Shown one piece after another: positions 41,798-49,797 of a stretch of 64,000 bases of DNA (position 1 is the first letter of the stretch; each line of letters begins with the position of its first letter). A program made the position numbers and the translations under genes. This stretch comes from WHSW01 sp033856255. GTDB lineage: Bacteria; Actinomycetota; Thermoleophilia; Solirubrobacterales; 70-9. The notes under the pieces were generated by a model, which saw only the letters and a list, made by a program, of their open reading frames with translations, was not told the DNA's origin and made no database searches. Where the stretch lies: positions 7,025 through 71,024 of the forward strand of contig JAWVFH010000060.1 of NCBI GenBank assembly GCA_033856255.1, read 5' to 3'.

Positions 41798-42757
41798 TCA
41801 GTCGCCGACCAGCAGCTCGCCCGCGCGCACCAGCGGCTCGCCGTCGACGGTGACGTCGGGTTTCAGGACCACGCAGTCGAGATGTACGGGGACCTGGACG
41901 GTGCCGCCAATTGCTGCCGAGGCGCCGAAGGCGACGTGGCAGGTGCCGAGGATCTTCTCGTCCTCGAGCAGCTCGCCGGTCAGCTGGGCCTTCTCGTTCG
42001 TGCCGATGCCCAGCTCGGCCACGTTCGTCCCCTGCGCCCCGCCGCCGGCCCGCAGCAGCTCCAGCAGGCGCTCGCCGTCCGGGCCCTGGGCGGCGACCAG
42101 ATGCCCGCCCTCGACCGTGAGCTCGACCGGCTCGGCGACGCGCCCGATCGAGGCGATCGTCCCGTCGACGACCAGCCGCCCCTCGGCGGTGCCCTCGATC
42201 GGGGCGATGAATCCCTCGCCGCAGGGCAGGTTGCCGAAGGCGCCGGGGCCGCTGAGGTCGCCGGCGTCGGCGATCGCCTCGCGGTCGCCCAGGCCGAGGG
42301 TCAGGTCGGATCCGTTGGCGCAGGTGATCCGCGCCTCGGACCCCGCGGTGAGCAGGGCGGCGATCGCCTCCCCCCGGCGGCGCAGGGCCTCCATGTCGGC
42401 CGACATCACGCGCGCGAGCATCTCCTCGGTGACCCCGGGCAGCGTCGCGATCCGCACGCCGGCGTCGGTCGCCGCCTTGCGCGCCGCCGTGTGCGACAGC
42501 GATTGCACGGTCGGGCAGAGGACGACGTCGGCGGCCGCCATCGCGGCGGCGACCGCGCGCGGCGGCTCGGTCCCGTTCTCCGCCCGCTCGGCGATCAGCG
42601 CCAGGACGCCGTCGGCGCCGCGGCGCCCGGCCTCGCCGCGAAAGCGCTCGGCGAGACCGATCGTCGCCGGGTTGGCGACCACCAGCACCTCCTCGCCCTC
42701 GCGCACCCCCAGGCAGTCCGCCACGACCGCGGTCACCGCTCGCTCGAGATCGCCCAC
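41798..42757 (-). CDS. M29-family aminopeptidase-like protein
   Basis: The 319-residue protein resembles thermophilic aminopeptidases of family M29: an N-terminal alpha/beta domain (ADCLGVREGEEVLVVANPATIGLAERF) and a catalytic part with the metal-ligand-like segments PCGEGFIAPIEGTAEGRLVVDGTI and ELGIGTNEKAQLTGELLEDEKILGTCHVAFG. The last contains the Glu, His and other ligands expected for a dinuclear site. A later HLDCVVLKPDVTVDG is also typical. It starts ahead of ftcD in the same orientation, seven bases apart, and is divergent from the plus-strand hydrolase at 42790. Confidence 0.82.
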   Translation of the reverse strand: MGDLERAVTAVVADCLGVREGEEVLVVANPATIGLAERFRGEAGRRGADGVLALIAERAENGTEPPRAVAAAMAAADVVLCPTVQSLSHTAARKAATDAGVRIATLPGVTEEMLARVMSADMEALRRRGEAIAALLTAGSEARITCANGSDLTLGLGDREAIADAGDLSGPGAFGNLPCGEGFIAPIEGTAEGRLVVDGTIASIGRVAEPVELTVEGGHLVAAQGPDGERLLELLRAGGGAQGTNVAELGIGTNEKAQLTGELLEDEKILGTCHVAFGASAAIGGTVQVPVHLDCVVLKPDVTVDGEPLVRAGELLVGD

Positions 42758-42789
42758 GCGCTCAACCTATCGCGGGTACGGTTGAGGCG

Positions 42790-43473
42790 ATGGAGAGCGT
42801 CACGGACGGCGTCTGGCGGATCACCAAGGGGTTCCCGTTGAGCGTCAACGCGTACCTGGTCGCGGACGGCGACGGGGTCGCCGTCTTCGACGCCGGGATC
42901 GAGTCGATGGGCGACGCGATCCGCGAGGCCGCCGAGCCGCTCGGGGGGCCGACGCGGACGATCCTCGGCAACGCCCACGCCGACCATCGGGGCGGCGCGA
43001 AGCGTATCGGGGCCCCGGTCTTCTGCCACGCCGACGAACGCGACGATGTCGAGGGCGACGGCGGCGCCCACTACTTCGACTACTCGAAGCTCGGCTTTCC
43101 GACCAGGCTCCTGACCCCGCGGATGATGCGGGCCTGGGACTCGGGCCCGCTGGAGGTGACCGGGACGCTCGCGGAGGGTGACGCGGTGGGCGAGTTCACC
43201 GTCGTCCACCTGCCGGGCCACGGCCCCGGCTGCATCGCCCTCTTCCGGGCCCGCGACCGGGTTGCGATCACCAACGACTGCTTCGCCCTCTTCGACCCGG
43301 CGCTGCCGCGGCCCGGCAAGCCCCGGGTCCCCCACCCCGCCTTCAACTGGTCGACCGAGCGCGCCCGCGAGTCGATCGGCAAGCTCGCCGAGCTCGATCC
43401 CGCGATCTGTTTTCCGGGGCACTACGGGCCGCTGACCGGCGACGTGCGCGCCCAGCTCGAGGCCGTCAGCTGA
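42790..43473 (+). CDS. Metallo-beta-lactamase-fold hydrolase
   Basis: The 227-residue protein has the zinc motif GNAHADHRGGAKRI in place of the usual HxHxDH, and also HLPGHGPGCIALF, FALFDP and a final GHYGPL. The substrate is unknown. The predicted site lacks the first histidine of the HxHxDH motif (it reads NAHADH), which may alter metal binding. It is divergent from the M29-type gene with 32 bases between starts, and its stop overlaps the possible CTG start of the DUF1684 gene. Confidence 0.8.
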   Translation: MESVTDGVWRITKGFPLSVNAYLVADGDGVAVFDAGIESMGDAIREAAEPLGGPTRTILGNAHADHRGGAKRIGAPVFCHADERDDVEGDGGAHYFDYSKLGFPTRLLTPRMMRAWDSGPLEVTGTLAEGDAVGEFTVVHLPGHGPGCIALFRARDRVAITNDCFALFDPALPRPGKPRVPHPAFNWSTERARESIGKLAELDPAICFPGHYGPLTGDVRAQLEAVS

Positions 43474-43523
43474 GCGCCGGCGGGCCTACAGCGACGCTCG
43501 AGCTCGCCGACTTCCGCCGGCGC

Positions 43524-44114
43524 GTGGCCGACCTCCACCTCAGCGTCGCCGGCGAGGGCGCCGAGGCCGTCGCCGAGTTTCGCCGCCGCCGCGACGAGCT
43601 CTTTCGCGACCACCCCGCGTCCGCGCTCAGCGCCGAGCAGAAGCGCGGCTTTCGCGGCCTCGACTACTTCGACTTCGATCCGGCCGCCCGGGTCGAGTGC
43701 GAGCTGCGACCCGACGCGCGCGGCGACGAGCTGAAGATCAACTCCGGAGGCGAGGACGGCGTGATCCGCTACCGGCGCGTCGGCCGCCTGCCGACGCCGT
43801 GGGGCGACCTGACCTTGTTCTGGACCGAGGGATACGGCGGCGGGCTCTTCCTCCCCTTCCGCGACGCGACCGCGCCAGCCGAGACGTACGGGGCCGGGCG
43901 CTACCTCACCGACACGATCAAGGGCACCTTCTCGGGCGGGCTCGAGTTCGGGCTCGAAGGAGCGGGACCGCCGACGCTGACGCTGGACTTCAACTACGCC
44001 TACAACCCGTCCTGCGCCTACAACTCGCGCTGGGCCTGCCCGCTGGCGCCGCCGGAGAACCGGCTCACGGAGGCGATCCGCGCCGGCGAGCGCAAGTTCG
44101 TCGACGCGACATGA
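43524..44114 (+). CDS. DUF1684 domain protein
   Basis: The 196-residue protein matches the DUF1684 family, with the conserved GGLFLPFRDATAPAETYGAGRYLTD core and DFNYAYNPSCAYNSRWACPLAPPENRL near the C-terminus; its function is unknown. The conserved region appears to begin upstream of the first GTG, since the in-frame sequence LELADFRRRVADLHL precedes it. A CTG at 43470, overlapping the previous stop (CTGA), is therefore a plausible true start, giving 18 more residues. It probably shares a transcript with the preceding hydrolase. Confidence 0.8.
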   Translation: MADLHLSVAGEGAEAVAEFRRRRDELFRDHPASALSAEQKRGFRGLDYFDFDPAARVECELRPDARGDELKINSGGEDGVIRYRRVGRLPTPWGDLTLFWTEGYGGGLFLPFRDATAPAETYGAGRYLTDTIKGTFSGGLEFGLEGAGPPTLTLDFNYAYNPSCAYNSRWACPLAPPENRLTEAIRAGERKFVDAT

Positions 44115-44116
44115 GA

Positions 44117-44135
44117 CGCGGCCCGGGTCGCCGCG
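44117..44135. terminator. Short hairpin between convergent genes
   Basis: The six-bp arms cgcggc (44117-44122) and gccgcg (44130-44135) flank a seven-base loop, between the DUF1684 stop and the stop of the GGDEF gene. It may terminate both transcripts, but it is weak and lacks a T-run. Confidence 0.4.
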
Positions 44136-44141
44136 GTCGAC

Positions 44142-45206
44142 TCAGCGCGAGCCGGTGGGGGTCGGCGCCGGCGCGTCCTCGGGTCGCGAGACGAGCGAGC
44201 TGACGACCTCCGCGCTGCAGATGACCGTGCGATCGCGCCCCAGCGCCTTCGCCGCGTAAAGCGACTCGTCGGCCGAGCGCAGCAGGCGCCCGACGGACTC
44301 GCCGTCGCGCGGGTAGGTGGCAATACCGAAGCTGATCGTCAGGCCCGGGTAGCGATCGGCGAGCGCCTCGTGGACGCGGTGGCGGAGCCGCTCGGCGGTG
44401 GCGTAGGCGCCCTCGGCGTGGGCGTCCGGGATCAGGATCGCGAACTCCTCGCCGCCCACCCGGGCGACCGCGTCGGTGCGCCGCGCGTGGCTGCGCAGCA
44501 GATCGCCGACCTCGACCAGGACGTCGTCTCCGACCTGGTGGCCGAAACGGTCGTTGACGTGCTTGAAGTGGTCGAGATCGCCGCTGACGAGGCTGAGCTC
44601 GCTGCCGGAGCGCCGCGCACGCTCGAGCTCGAGCTCGAGCTGGGCGCCGAAGCCGCGGCGGTTGAGCAGCTCGGTCAGCGGATCCGTGTCCGCGGCCTCG
44701 GCGAGGCGAGCGACCAGCGCCGCGACTCGCTCGCGGGTGACCACGAGCAGCGCCGCGGCGACCCCGAGCGACCCGACGGTGAGGATCCAGGCCTGGACCA
44801 TCCCGGGCGCCGCGGGCTTGGCCACGAGCGCGATCGCGTAGGCGACGGCGACGACCGCGAGCTGCACAGCGACCCGGCGGCGACCGAAGAAGTAGGCGGT
44901 GCCGAGGATCACCCAGAGGTAGTAGACCGCGCCGGTCGCGGTGGTCGAGCCGGAGAAGTAGATCGAGAAGCTGATCAGCGCCGTCGCGTAGCCGGCGACC
45001 AGGTCCAGGCCCCAGTCCGGGAAGCGATTTCGGAAGGGGAAGGTCACCACCGCGCCCAGGTACGCGGCGCCGACGACCGCGAGCAGGCCGGCGTCATTGG
45101 CGTCCGGGGCGTGCGGGAGCGCCAGGCCCAGCAGGGCGAAGGTCGGCCCGATCACGAACAAGGCGGCGATCAACCCGCCGAGGCTGGCGCGGTCGTTCGC
45201 GGCCAC
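44142..45206 (-). CDS. Membrane-bound GGDEF protein (diguanylate cyclase)
   Basis: This c-di-GMP synthase has about six membrane helices (first half of the protein) and a C-terminal GGDEF domain: DTDPLTELLNRRGF, DLDHFKHVNDRFGHQVGDDVL and the active-site ARVGGEEFAIL. The inhibitory I-site RxxD (RRTD) lies five residues before GGEEF, so product feedback is expected. I place the start at the GTG at 45206, giving 354 residues. The longest frame starts at 45317, but its first 37 codons overlap a FliA-like promoter (45258-45284). A 13-base palindrome (45207-45219) directly precedes the chosen start. PilB MshEN-like domains could be one target of the signal. Confidence 0.88.
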   Translation of the reverse strand: MAANDRASLGGLIAALFVIGPTFALLGLALPHAPDANDAGLLAVVGAAYLGAVVTFPFRNRFPDWGLDLVAGYATALISFSIYFSGSTTATGAVYYLWVILGTAYFFGRRRVAVQLAVVAVAYAIALVAKPAAPGMVQAWILTVGSLGVAAALLVVTRERVAALVARLAEAADTDPLTELLNRRGFGAQLELELERARRSGSELSLVSGDLDHFKHVNDRFGHQVGDDVLVEVGDLLRSHARRTDAVARVGGEEFAILIPDAHAEGAYATAERLRHRVHEALADRYPGLTISFGIATYPRDGESVGRLLRSADESLYAAKALGRDRTVICSAEVVSSLVSRPEDAPAPTPTGSR

Positions 45207-45257
45207 GGAATCTGATTCCGGCGTGGCTTGCCTGGATTTCTCGCCCACCAACCACGC

Positions 45258-45284
45258 ATCGGCAGCGACGATCAGGCACTTGAG
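45258..45284 (-). promoter_or_regulatory. FliA-like promoter upstream of the GGDEF gene
   Basis: The minus strand reads CTCAAG, 15 bases, GCCGAT, identical in both hexamers to the pilM site. It overlaps the first codons of the longest GGDEF reading frame, so translation from further downstream (GTG 45206) is more likely. Confidence 0.65.
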
Positions 45285-45343
45285 ATACGCACGGCCGGTG
45301 GGCGTGTGACCCCCCACACCCGCCGCTACGATTCGCCCGCCCC

Positions 45344-45417
45344 GCCGGAGTAGCTCAGCTGGTTAGAGCAGCGGAATCATAATCCGCGTGTCGGGGGTTC
45401 GAGTCCCTCCTCCGGCA
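45344..45417 (+). tRNA. tRNA with CAU anticodon (elongator Met or Ile2)
   Basis: A complete 74-base cloverleaf: acceptor GCCGGAG pairs with CTCCGGC with discriminator A; D-arm GCTC/GAGC with GG in the loop; anticodon stem GCGGA/TCCGC with loop ATCATAA (anticodon CAT); and a T-arm with TTCGAGT. The 1-72 pair is G-C and the anticodon stem lacks three consecutive G-C pairs, so it is not the initiator. Whether it is elongator Met or lysidine-modified Ile2 cannot be decided here. The 3' half is the mobile element's attachment site; CCA is not encoded. Confidence 0.95.
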
Positions 45418-46652
45418 TCCTGAAGCCCCTGCAAAGCGGGGGTTTCTTGCGTGTTGGGCTCGGGCTCAGATGGCGACCGCGCACCCACCGCGCACCCGGA
45501 CGCACCATGTGTGCGCTCCTCGAGCAGCGCGGTGAGCCGATCCGCCGCGTCGTGCTGGGGCACATGGTGGATGTAGATCATCGTGGTCTGGATGTCGGCG
45601 TGGCCCATGAACGCCTTCACGTCGGTGAGCGCAAACGCCTGCACCGCGATGGTCCCGAAGGTGTGGCGGAGGTCGTGGAAACGGATCCGCGGCAGGCCGG
45701 CGTCGTCGAGCGCCTGGTAGAAGCGCCGCCGCAGCGCGGAGTCCTCGATGTGGTTGCCGACGTCGTTGACAAAGACGCGGTCCTGGTCCGAGGTCCAGCG
45801 TTCGCGCCGGCTCAGCTCGTTGAGCGCACGGGCGGCCTGGTCGACCAGCGGGACCGAGCGGACCTTGCCCGACTTCGTCGGCCCATCTGAGTCGACGGTG
45901 AACGAGCGCCGGACGAAGACAACGCGCCGAGTCCAATCGATGTCGCCCCAACGCAGACCGCGAAGCTCGCCAAGCCGCAGGCCGGTGAACGCGGCGACGC
46001 GGAAGATCACGGAGTCCTGCTCGGTGACCGCCGCGTCGGCCAGTTGCTCCACCTCGTCGACCTCGAGCGCAGTGAAATCGCCCGAGCGCCGGAACGGCTG
46101 GCGCTCGGCCCCTACCACCGGGTTGACGGAGAGGCCGTGGTTGCGTTGGGCGCGCTTGAAGATCGTGTGGAGCTGCTGGAGGCGCTTGTTGATCGTCCGC
46201 GCCGATAGAACGGCCTCGTCGACCATCCGGACCCGGAACGCCTCGACGTCGGCGAGCGTGATCTCAGAGATCGGTGTGTGCGCTCCGAACTCCGGGATCA
46301 GGCGCTTGTCGATCTCGCGCCGGTAGTCGCGAATCGTCGACGGCCGGCGCTTGCGGTCGAACTCGACGTAGTCCATCCACTCCTCGCAGGCCTGGCGGAA
46401 GGTGATGTCGTCACCGGGTCGCGGCTCGACCTTCACTTCATTGTCGCGACCGCTGAGGATCTCCTCCAGCTTGACCTGGGCCTGTGCACGCGTCAGATAG
46501 CCGACAGGCGGGCGGCTGCGCTTCTCCCACGCACGCCCGAGGCGCCGCTGGAGTCGCTGGCCCGTCGCAGTCCGAATCTGCGCGTAGAAGGCCGGCCCGC
46601 TTGCGAGCTCGACAAGGCGGACGAACCCGGTGGGTCCGGCGCGACGGCTCAT
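45363..46652 (-). CDS. int: Tyrosine integrase
   Basis: The 429-residue phage-type integrase has an N-terminal AP2/SAM-like DNA-binding part (about 1-190; SAM-like segment ITFRQACEEWMDYVEFD). Its catalytic domain has the first Arg in FTGLRLGELRGLRW, Lys in GPTKSGKVRSVP, HDLRHTFG (His and second Arg), GHADIQTTMIY (His and the nucleophile Tyr). Its stop codon TAA is made by the D-loop of the tRNA, so its last codons (GGGTRTPDTRIMI) are tRNA and att sequence and only PLL lies outside the element. In the excised circle the frame would run on instead. It starts three bases after the excisionase-like gene. Confidence 0.95.
   Translation of the reverse strand: MSRRAGPTGFVRLVELASGPAFYAQIRTATGQRLQRRLGRAWEKRSRPPVGYLTRAQAQVKLEEILSGRDNEVKVEPRPGDDITFRQACEEWMDYVEFDRKRRPSTIRDYRREIDKRLIPEFGAHTPISEITLADVEAFRVRMVDEAVLSARTINKRLQQLHTIFKRAQRNHGLSVNPVVGAERQPFRRSGDFTALEVDEVEQLADAAVTEQDSVIFRVAAFTGLRLGELRGLRWGDIDWTRRVVFVRRSFTVDSDGPTKSGKVRSVPLVDQAARALNELSRRERWTSDQDRVFVNDVGNHIEDSALRRRFYQALDDAGLPRIRFHDLRHTFGTIAVQAFALTDVKAFMGHADIQTTMIYIHHVPQHDAADRLTALLEERTHGASGCAVGARSPSEPEPNTQETPALQGLQDAGGGTRTPDTRIMIPLL
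45376..45419. repeat. Left attachment site (44-bp direct repeat copy 1)
   Basis: This sequence, from the anticodon loop to two bases beyond the tRNA 3' end, is repeated exactly at 63502-63545. The two copies bound the mobile element. This copy completes the functional tRNA. Confidence 0.93.
45426..45448 (+). terminator. Terminator of the tRNA gene carried by the element
   Basis: A seven-bp stem (cccctgc at 45426-45432, gcggggg at 45436-45442, loop aaa) is followed by TTTCTT. The matching host copy lies right of the other attachment site (63552-63571), so the element restores both the tRNA 3' half and a terminator. Confidence 0.75.
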
Positions 46653-46655
46653 CGA

Positions 46656-46877
46656 CTACGGGGCAGGTAGGGGATGGCGGTCGAGCGTGCGGCTGGTGGA
46701 TGCGCCCTTCTGCCGACTGATCCATCGCTCGACATCACCCTCATCGAAACGACGGTACCGCCCGCACCGAACGGAAGGCAGATCTCCCTCGCGAGCCGCG
46801 CGATAGACCCAGCTCTTGGGCACGCGAAGTCGGGCCGCAACCTCCTCGGCTGTCAGTAGTTCACACGTCACCGTCAT
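46656..46877 (-). CDS. Excisionase-like helix-turn-helix protein
   Basis: The protein of 73 residues contains the MerR/Xis-type motif LLTAEEVAARLRVPKSWVYRAAREGDLPSVRCGRYRRFDEGDVERWI, the standard helix-turn-helix of excisionase-family recombination directionality factors. It should bind near the attachment sites and bias the integrase to excision, or regulate the operon. Its ATG overlaps the stop of the TraG-like gene (ATGA), and the integrase follows three bases after its stop, so the three are probably made together. Confidence 0.85.
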   Translation of the reverse strand: MTVTCELLTAEEVAARLRVPKSWVYRAAREGDLPSVRCGRYRRFDEGDVERWISRQKGASTSRTLDRHPLPAP

Positions 46878-48223
46878 CTCCCGTCGTGCTCGTTTCGCCG
46901 GTCTCCCGGCACGATTTCAACCCGCTCCAGGCTCCCCCGCAGCCTTCGCCACACCACGGCCTCTCCCCTACCCAGCCCCCTGATCACGTTCGGCGAGACC
47001 CGGTACTCCTCGACCTCGCGCTCCGATCGCATCCCGGTATCGGAGAACCCCCAGCGGTGGACGTCTCGCTGCACCGTCGTGCGCTTGGTCGTCTGCGACC
47101 CGAACGCGTTTGCGATCTGCTCGGCGCTTGCAACCTGGCGCATCACGATCCAGGTGTTGGCCCCGGTCTCCACGGCCTCCCTGGTCCCCGCCGCTACGTA
47201 GTCGAGGTCGGCGAAGTCCTGGACCGCGACCGCGGTCCCGATCCCCGCCCCGCGCCCGATCGCCACCGACTCGCGAAGCTGGTTTCCGCCGAGCCTTGCC
47301 GCCTCGTCGACGATCAAAAGCGCCCGAAGCGGTTCGTCGCCGCGGGCGAGCCGCTGACCGGCGGCGCCGAAGGTCTGGATCACCGCGGCGGCGATCGCCG
47401 GCGCCTCCTCGGGGAACTCCGCGGCCGGCAGGCTGAACAGGGCCCGCTCGCCGCGCAGGATCGCCTCGAGGTCGATCCCTTCCGTCGCCCCGAACCGCCT
47501 TGCGGTGGCCGGTGAGTCGCGAAGCAGCGCCAGGCGGTTGCCGAGCCCGAGCACCCCGGAGCGAAGCGAGGCCTCGGACTCCAAGAGCGCCACCGACCGC
47601 GCGAGCGCACCGCGCTCGGGCTCGTCGAGCTGGCGCAGCAGCCCGGTCGCGAGCTTCGGCTGTTCGAGCAGCTCGATCACACGCTCGAGCTCGACCCTGC
47701 GGTCTGTCGCTGCCAAAGCGGCGAGGCAGGCGCCGACGAACCGTGCCGCCGCCTGGCGGTAGTGGGGCTCAGACCACTCCTGGGTCGCCATCAGGATGTC
47801 TCGCCAGCTGGCCGGGTTGCCGCGGTCGAGGGGGTTGAACGCAGCGGAGACGCGGTCGCCGAGCCCGAAGACCCGCTCGGGCGCGATCCCCAGCCGGCCG
47901 CCAAGCGCGCGATCTCCCTTCAGGTCGACGAAGGCGCAGCCGATCTCGGCGGGCAGGCGGTGTTCGATTGCAGTGAGGAGGGTGGTCTTCCCCGCCCCTG
48001 GCGAGCCGCCGATCAGGATCCCCTGCTGCAGCTCGTCGAGATCGAGGGCGACGGGCCTGCCCCGCTTGCCCACGCTGCCGATCAGCACGGCGCCGCGCTG
48101 GTTGCGCCGACGCCGGCCGAGGTGGTCGAGCGCCTGGTCGACCACCCGGCGACCGACGGCGACCGTTCCGACGATCACGCCGACGAAGCCGATCGCGGTC
48201 GCGAAGCCGAGCACGCCCGTCAT
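46874..48223 (-). CDS. TraG/VirD4-like DNA-translocating ATPase
   Basis: From the ATG at 48223 the protein has 449 residues: a membrane segment at the N-terminus (FATAIGFVGVIVGTVAVG), Walker A ILIGGSPGAGKTTLLTAIE, Walker B LRALLIVDEAARLG, and a downstream VAVQDFADLDY-like segment, as in type IV coupling proteins. It would pump the element's DNA during conjugation. The start is fixed by the ATGA overlap with the upstream membrane protein; the longer frame is not family-like. No other mating-pair genes are present, as in elements that transfer double-stranded DNA with one FtsK/TraB-like pump. Confidence 0.82.
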   Translation of the reverse strand: MTGVLGFATAIGFVGVIVGTVAVGRRVVDQALDHLGRRRRNQRGAVLIGSVGKRGRPVALDLDELQQGILIGGSPGAGKTTLLTAIEHRLPAEIGCAFVDLKGDRALGGRLGIAPERVFGLGDRVSAAFNPLDRGNPASWRDILMATQEWSEPHYRQAAARFVGACLAALAATDRRVELERVIELLEQPKLATGLLRQLDEPERGALARSVALLESEASLRSGVLGLGNRLALLRDSPATARRFGATEGIDLEAILRGERALFSLPAAEFPEEAPAIAAAVIQTFGAAGQRLARGDEPLRALLIVDEAARLGGNQLRESVAIGRGAGIGTAVAVQDFADLDYVAAGTREAVETGANTWIVMRQVASAEQIANAFGSQTTKRTTVQRDVHRWGFSDTGMRSEREVEEYRVSPNVIRGLGRGEAVVWRRLRGSLERVEIVPGDRRNEHDGR

Positions 48224-48636
48224 CGCGCCCTCCACAGGATCGCCCCGCCGGCCGCGACCAAGGCTGCCGCCGTCGCCAGCGGAAGCCAAGCCCACGGGTG
48301 GTCGATCAACGCCGCGGCGGAGAGATGGCCCGGACCCCACTGGCGATCAAAGCGCCGCAGCTCGGCGTCGGCACCGAGCGCGGCGTGAAAGAGCAGATAC
48401 GCGGCGGCGAGGGCGAGCCCGGCGGCGATCAGCCAACCGGCGGCGACGCGCCAGTGGCGGCGGTCGACGCGATCGTCAAAGCGCCAGGGATAGGCCCCGC
48501 CCACGACCGCCCCGGCGAAGGCGCCGAGCGATTGGGGGTAGACGTAGAGGGCGAGCCCGGCCACCAGCAGGCCGCCGATCAGCTTCGCGACCGCCTCCTC
48601 GAACTCCTGGTCCTTGTTGCGTCGTTCAGATCCCAT
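48220..48636 (-). CDS. Small polytopic membrane protein of the transfer operon
   Basis: This 138-residue protein has four hydrophobic segments: KLIGGLLVAGLALYVYPQ, GAFAGAVVGGAYPW, WLIAAGLALAAAYLLFHAAL and LATAAALVAAGGAILW. No motif is recognised. It lies between the replication-relaxation-like and TraG-like genes with overlaps at both ends (11 and 4 bases), so it is likely a partner of the DNA pump in the membrane. GGAGG precedes its ATG within the preceding gene. Confidence 0.75.
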   Translation of the reverse strand: MGSERRNKDQEFEEAVAKLIGGLLVAGLALYVYPQSLGAFAGAVVGGAYPWRFDDRVDRRHWRVAAGWLIAAGLALAAAYLLFHAALGADAELRRFDRQWGPGHLSAAALIDHPWAWLPLATAAALVAAGGAILWRAR

Positions 48637-49315
48637 CGCGAACCTCCATGAACTCGGCGAGGCCGCGCTCTGTGACCTCGCGATTTATCAGGACTCGAAG
48701 CTGGGGATCGGGGGCGATCCAGGTGACCGACTCGTAGTCGGAGATTGCGTAGGAGGCGAGGACCGCCGTACGGCGGGCACGGCCCTTGGAGCTGAGCTCG
48801 ATCTCGAACGCGCCAAGGCCGCCGGATCCGAGCAGCTCGGCGGCGTCGGGAACCCGCGGGCAGCCGAGCACGGTGGCGAGCTGGCGGTCGGTGAGCCGTC
48901 CGACGAGGGCCGGCTGGCGGTTTCGCTCGCGGCGCAGCTCGAGCTCGGTCGCGATCTCGCCGCCGGAGGATTCGATCGCGACGACCAGGTCGGTGAGCGC
49001 GTGGGCGTGCTCGCAGCTGGCGACGCGAAGCGAGCGAGACGCGACGGTGTAGAGCGGCGGGCGGGTGGCGGTGAGATGGCGCCGGCGGACGAGGCCGAAG
49101 TCCTGGAGGACCTGCAGGCGGCGGTAGGCCTGGGTGCGGCCGAGCCCGAAGCGAGCGCGGATCTGCTCGACGCTGGCGCCGACGAGCCGATCGAGCCAGG
49201 CGACCAGGTCGAGGTCTCTGGCGACGATCAGGCCGGGTGTCGCCGAAACGGTCATCTGCCCACTAGACGAGCGAGGGCCCGATTGCTCCACGCCGGATCT
49301 CAGATCGCTGGCCAT
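48626..49315 (-). CDS. Replication-relaxation-like winged-helix protein
   Basis: The 229-residue protein has a winged-helix N-terminal domain (VAWLDRLVGASVEQIRARFGLGRTQAYRRLQVLQDFGLVRRR), followed by the mixed alpha/beta region seen in the replication-relaxation (Rlx-like) family of actinobacterial plasmids and integrative elements, with EIELSSKGRARRTAVLASY near residue 170. It may act in initiating transfer or replication of the element, or as an operon regulator. The start ATG at 49315 has GAGGGG five bases upstream. It heads the operon reading toward the integrase. Confidence 0.7.
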   Translation of the reverse strand: MASDLRSGVEQSGPRSSSGQMTVSATPGLIVARDLDLVAWLDRLVGASVEQIRARFGLGRTQAYRRLQVLQDFGLVRRRHLTATRPPLYTVASRSLRVASCEHAHALTDLVVAIESSGGEIATELELRRERNRQPALVGRLTDRQLATVLGCPRVPDAAELLGSGGLGAFEIELSSKGRARRTAVLASYAISDYESVTWIAPDPQLRVLINREVTERGLAEFMEVRDGI

Positions 49316-49797
49316 CTATCCCCTCAAACAGCCGAGCTCACGATTAGTCCACGGATCCGAGCGGGTCGTGTGCGGAAAGCCATCTCACTTCCCTAGACAC
49401 ATGAGATGCCGAAACGGCTACGCGACCTTCGAGATTCTTGGCGGCTATTTCCTCCACTAAGGAGTAGTGGCGCGAGACCCCTTCCAGTCCACCGCGACTT
49501 TCATCGCCGCCGCCTGCTCATCCGCCCCGGCCGGCCGAAATCCCGTCTCACAGACTCACCGCACCATCACTCACCTCGCTCGCGAACCTCGAATCGTCTG
49601 CCCCGATCGCGCCACCCTCGACCCCACCACCCTGACTGCCTCGTTCCTAGACCAACCCTCTCACTGCCCCGACTCTCCCTCCGCCCTGACCTTGATCTCA
49701 CTGCTACCAGCGAAGCCGCAGCCGACCCCGTCCACGAGCTCGTCGAGGGGGCGGGGTCGGCTGCGGCGGAGCGTCCGCAAACCCACGAACACGGGGA
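49316..49797. other. Intergenic control region of the element with several hairpins
   Basis: This 482-base region separates the transfer operon (minus) from a plus-strand gene. It contains a small dyad at 49454-49470 (ccacta/tagtgg around AGGAG), a stretch from 49470 to 49700 that is rich in C and T on the plus strand, and a long stem at 49715-49767. Open frames here (for example from the GTG at 49467) show no family features. It is the best candidate place for the transfer or replication origin and for promoters of the flanking genes. Confidence 0.5.
49715..49767. repeat. 16-bp inverted repeat with nested palindrome
   Basis: The arms gccgcagccgaccccg (49715-49730) and its exact complement (49752-49767) enclose 21 bases. 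The loop holds a perfect 10-bp palindrome, acgagctcgt (49734-49743). Such nested symmetry resembles origin-of-transfer or replication sites. It lies 31 bases upstream of the TTG at 49798. Confidence 0.7.

Noticed and set aside
46874..48340. Longer start for the TraG-like protein at 48340
   Set aside because: The first 39 residues overlap the membrane protein gene in another frame; the ATGA overlap at 48220-48223 marks the normal start.
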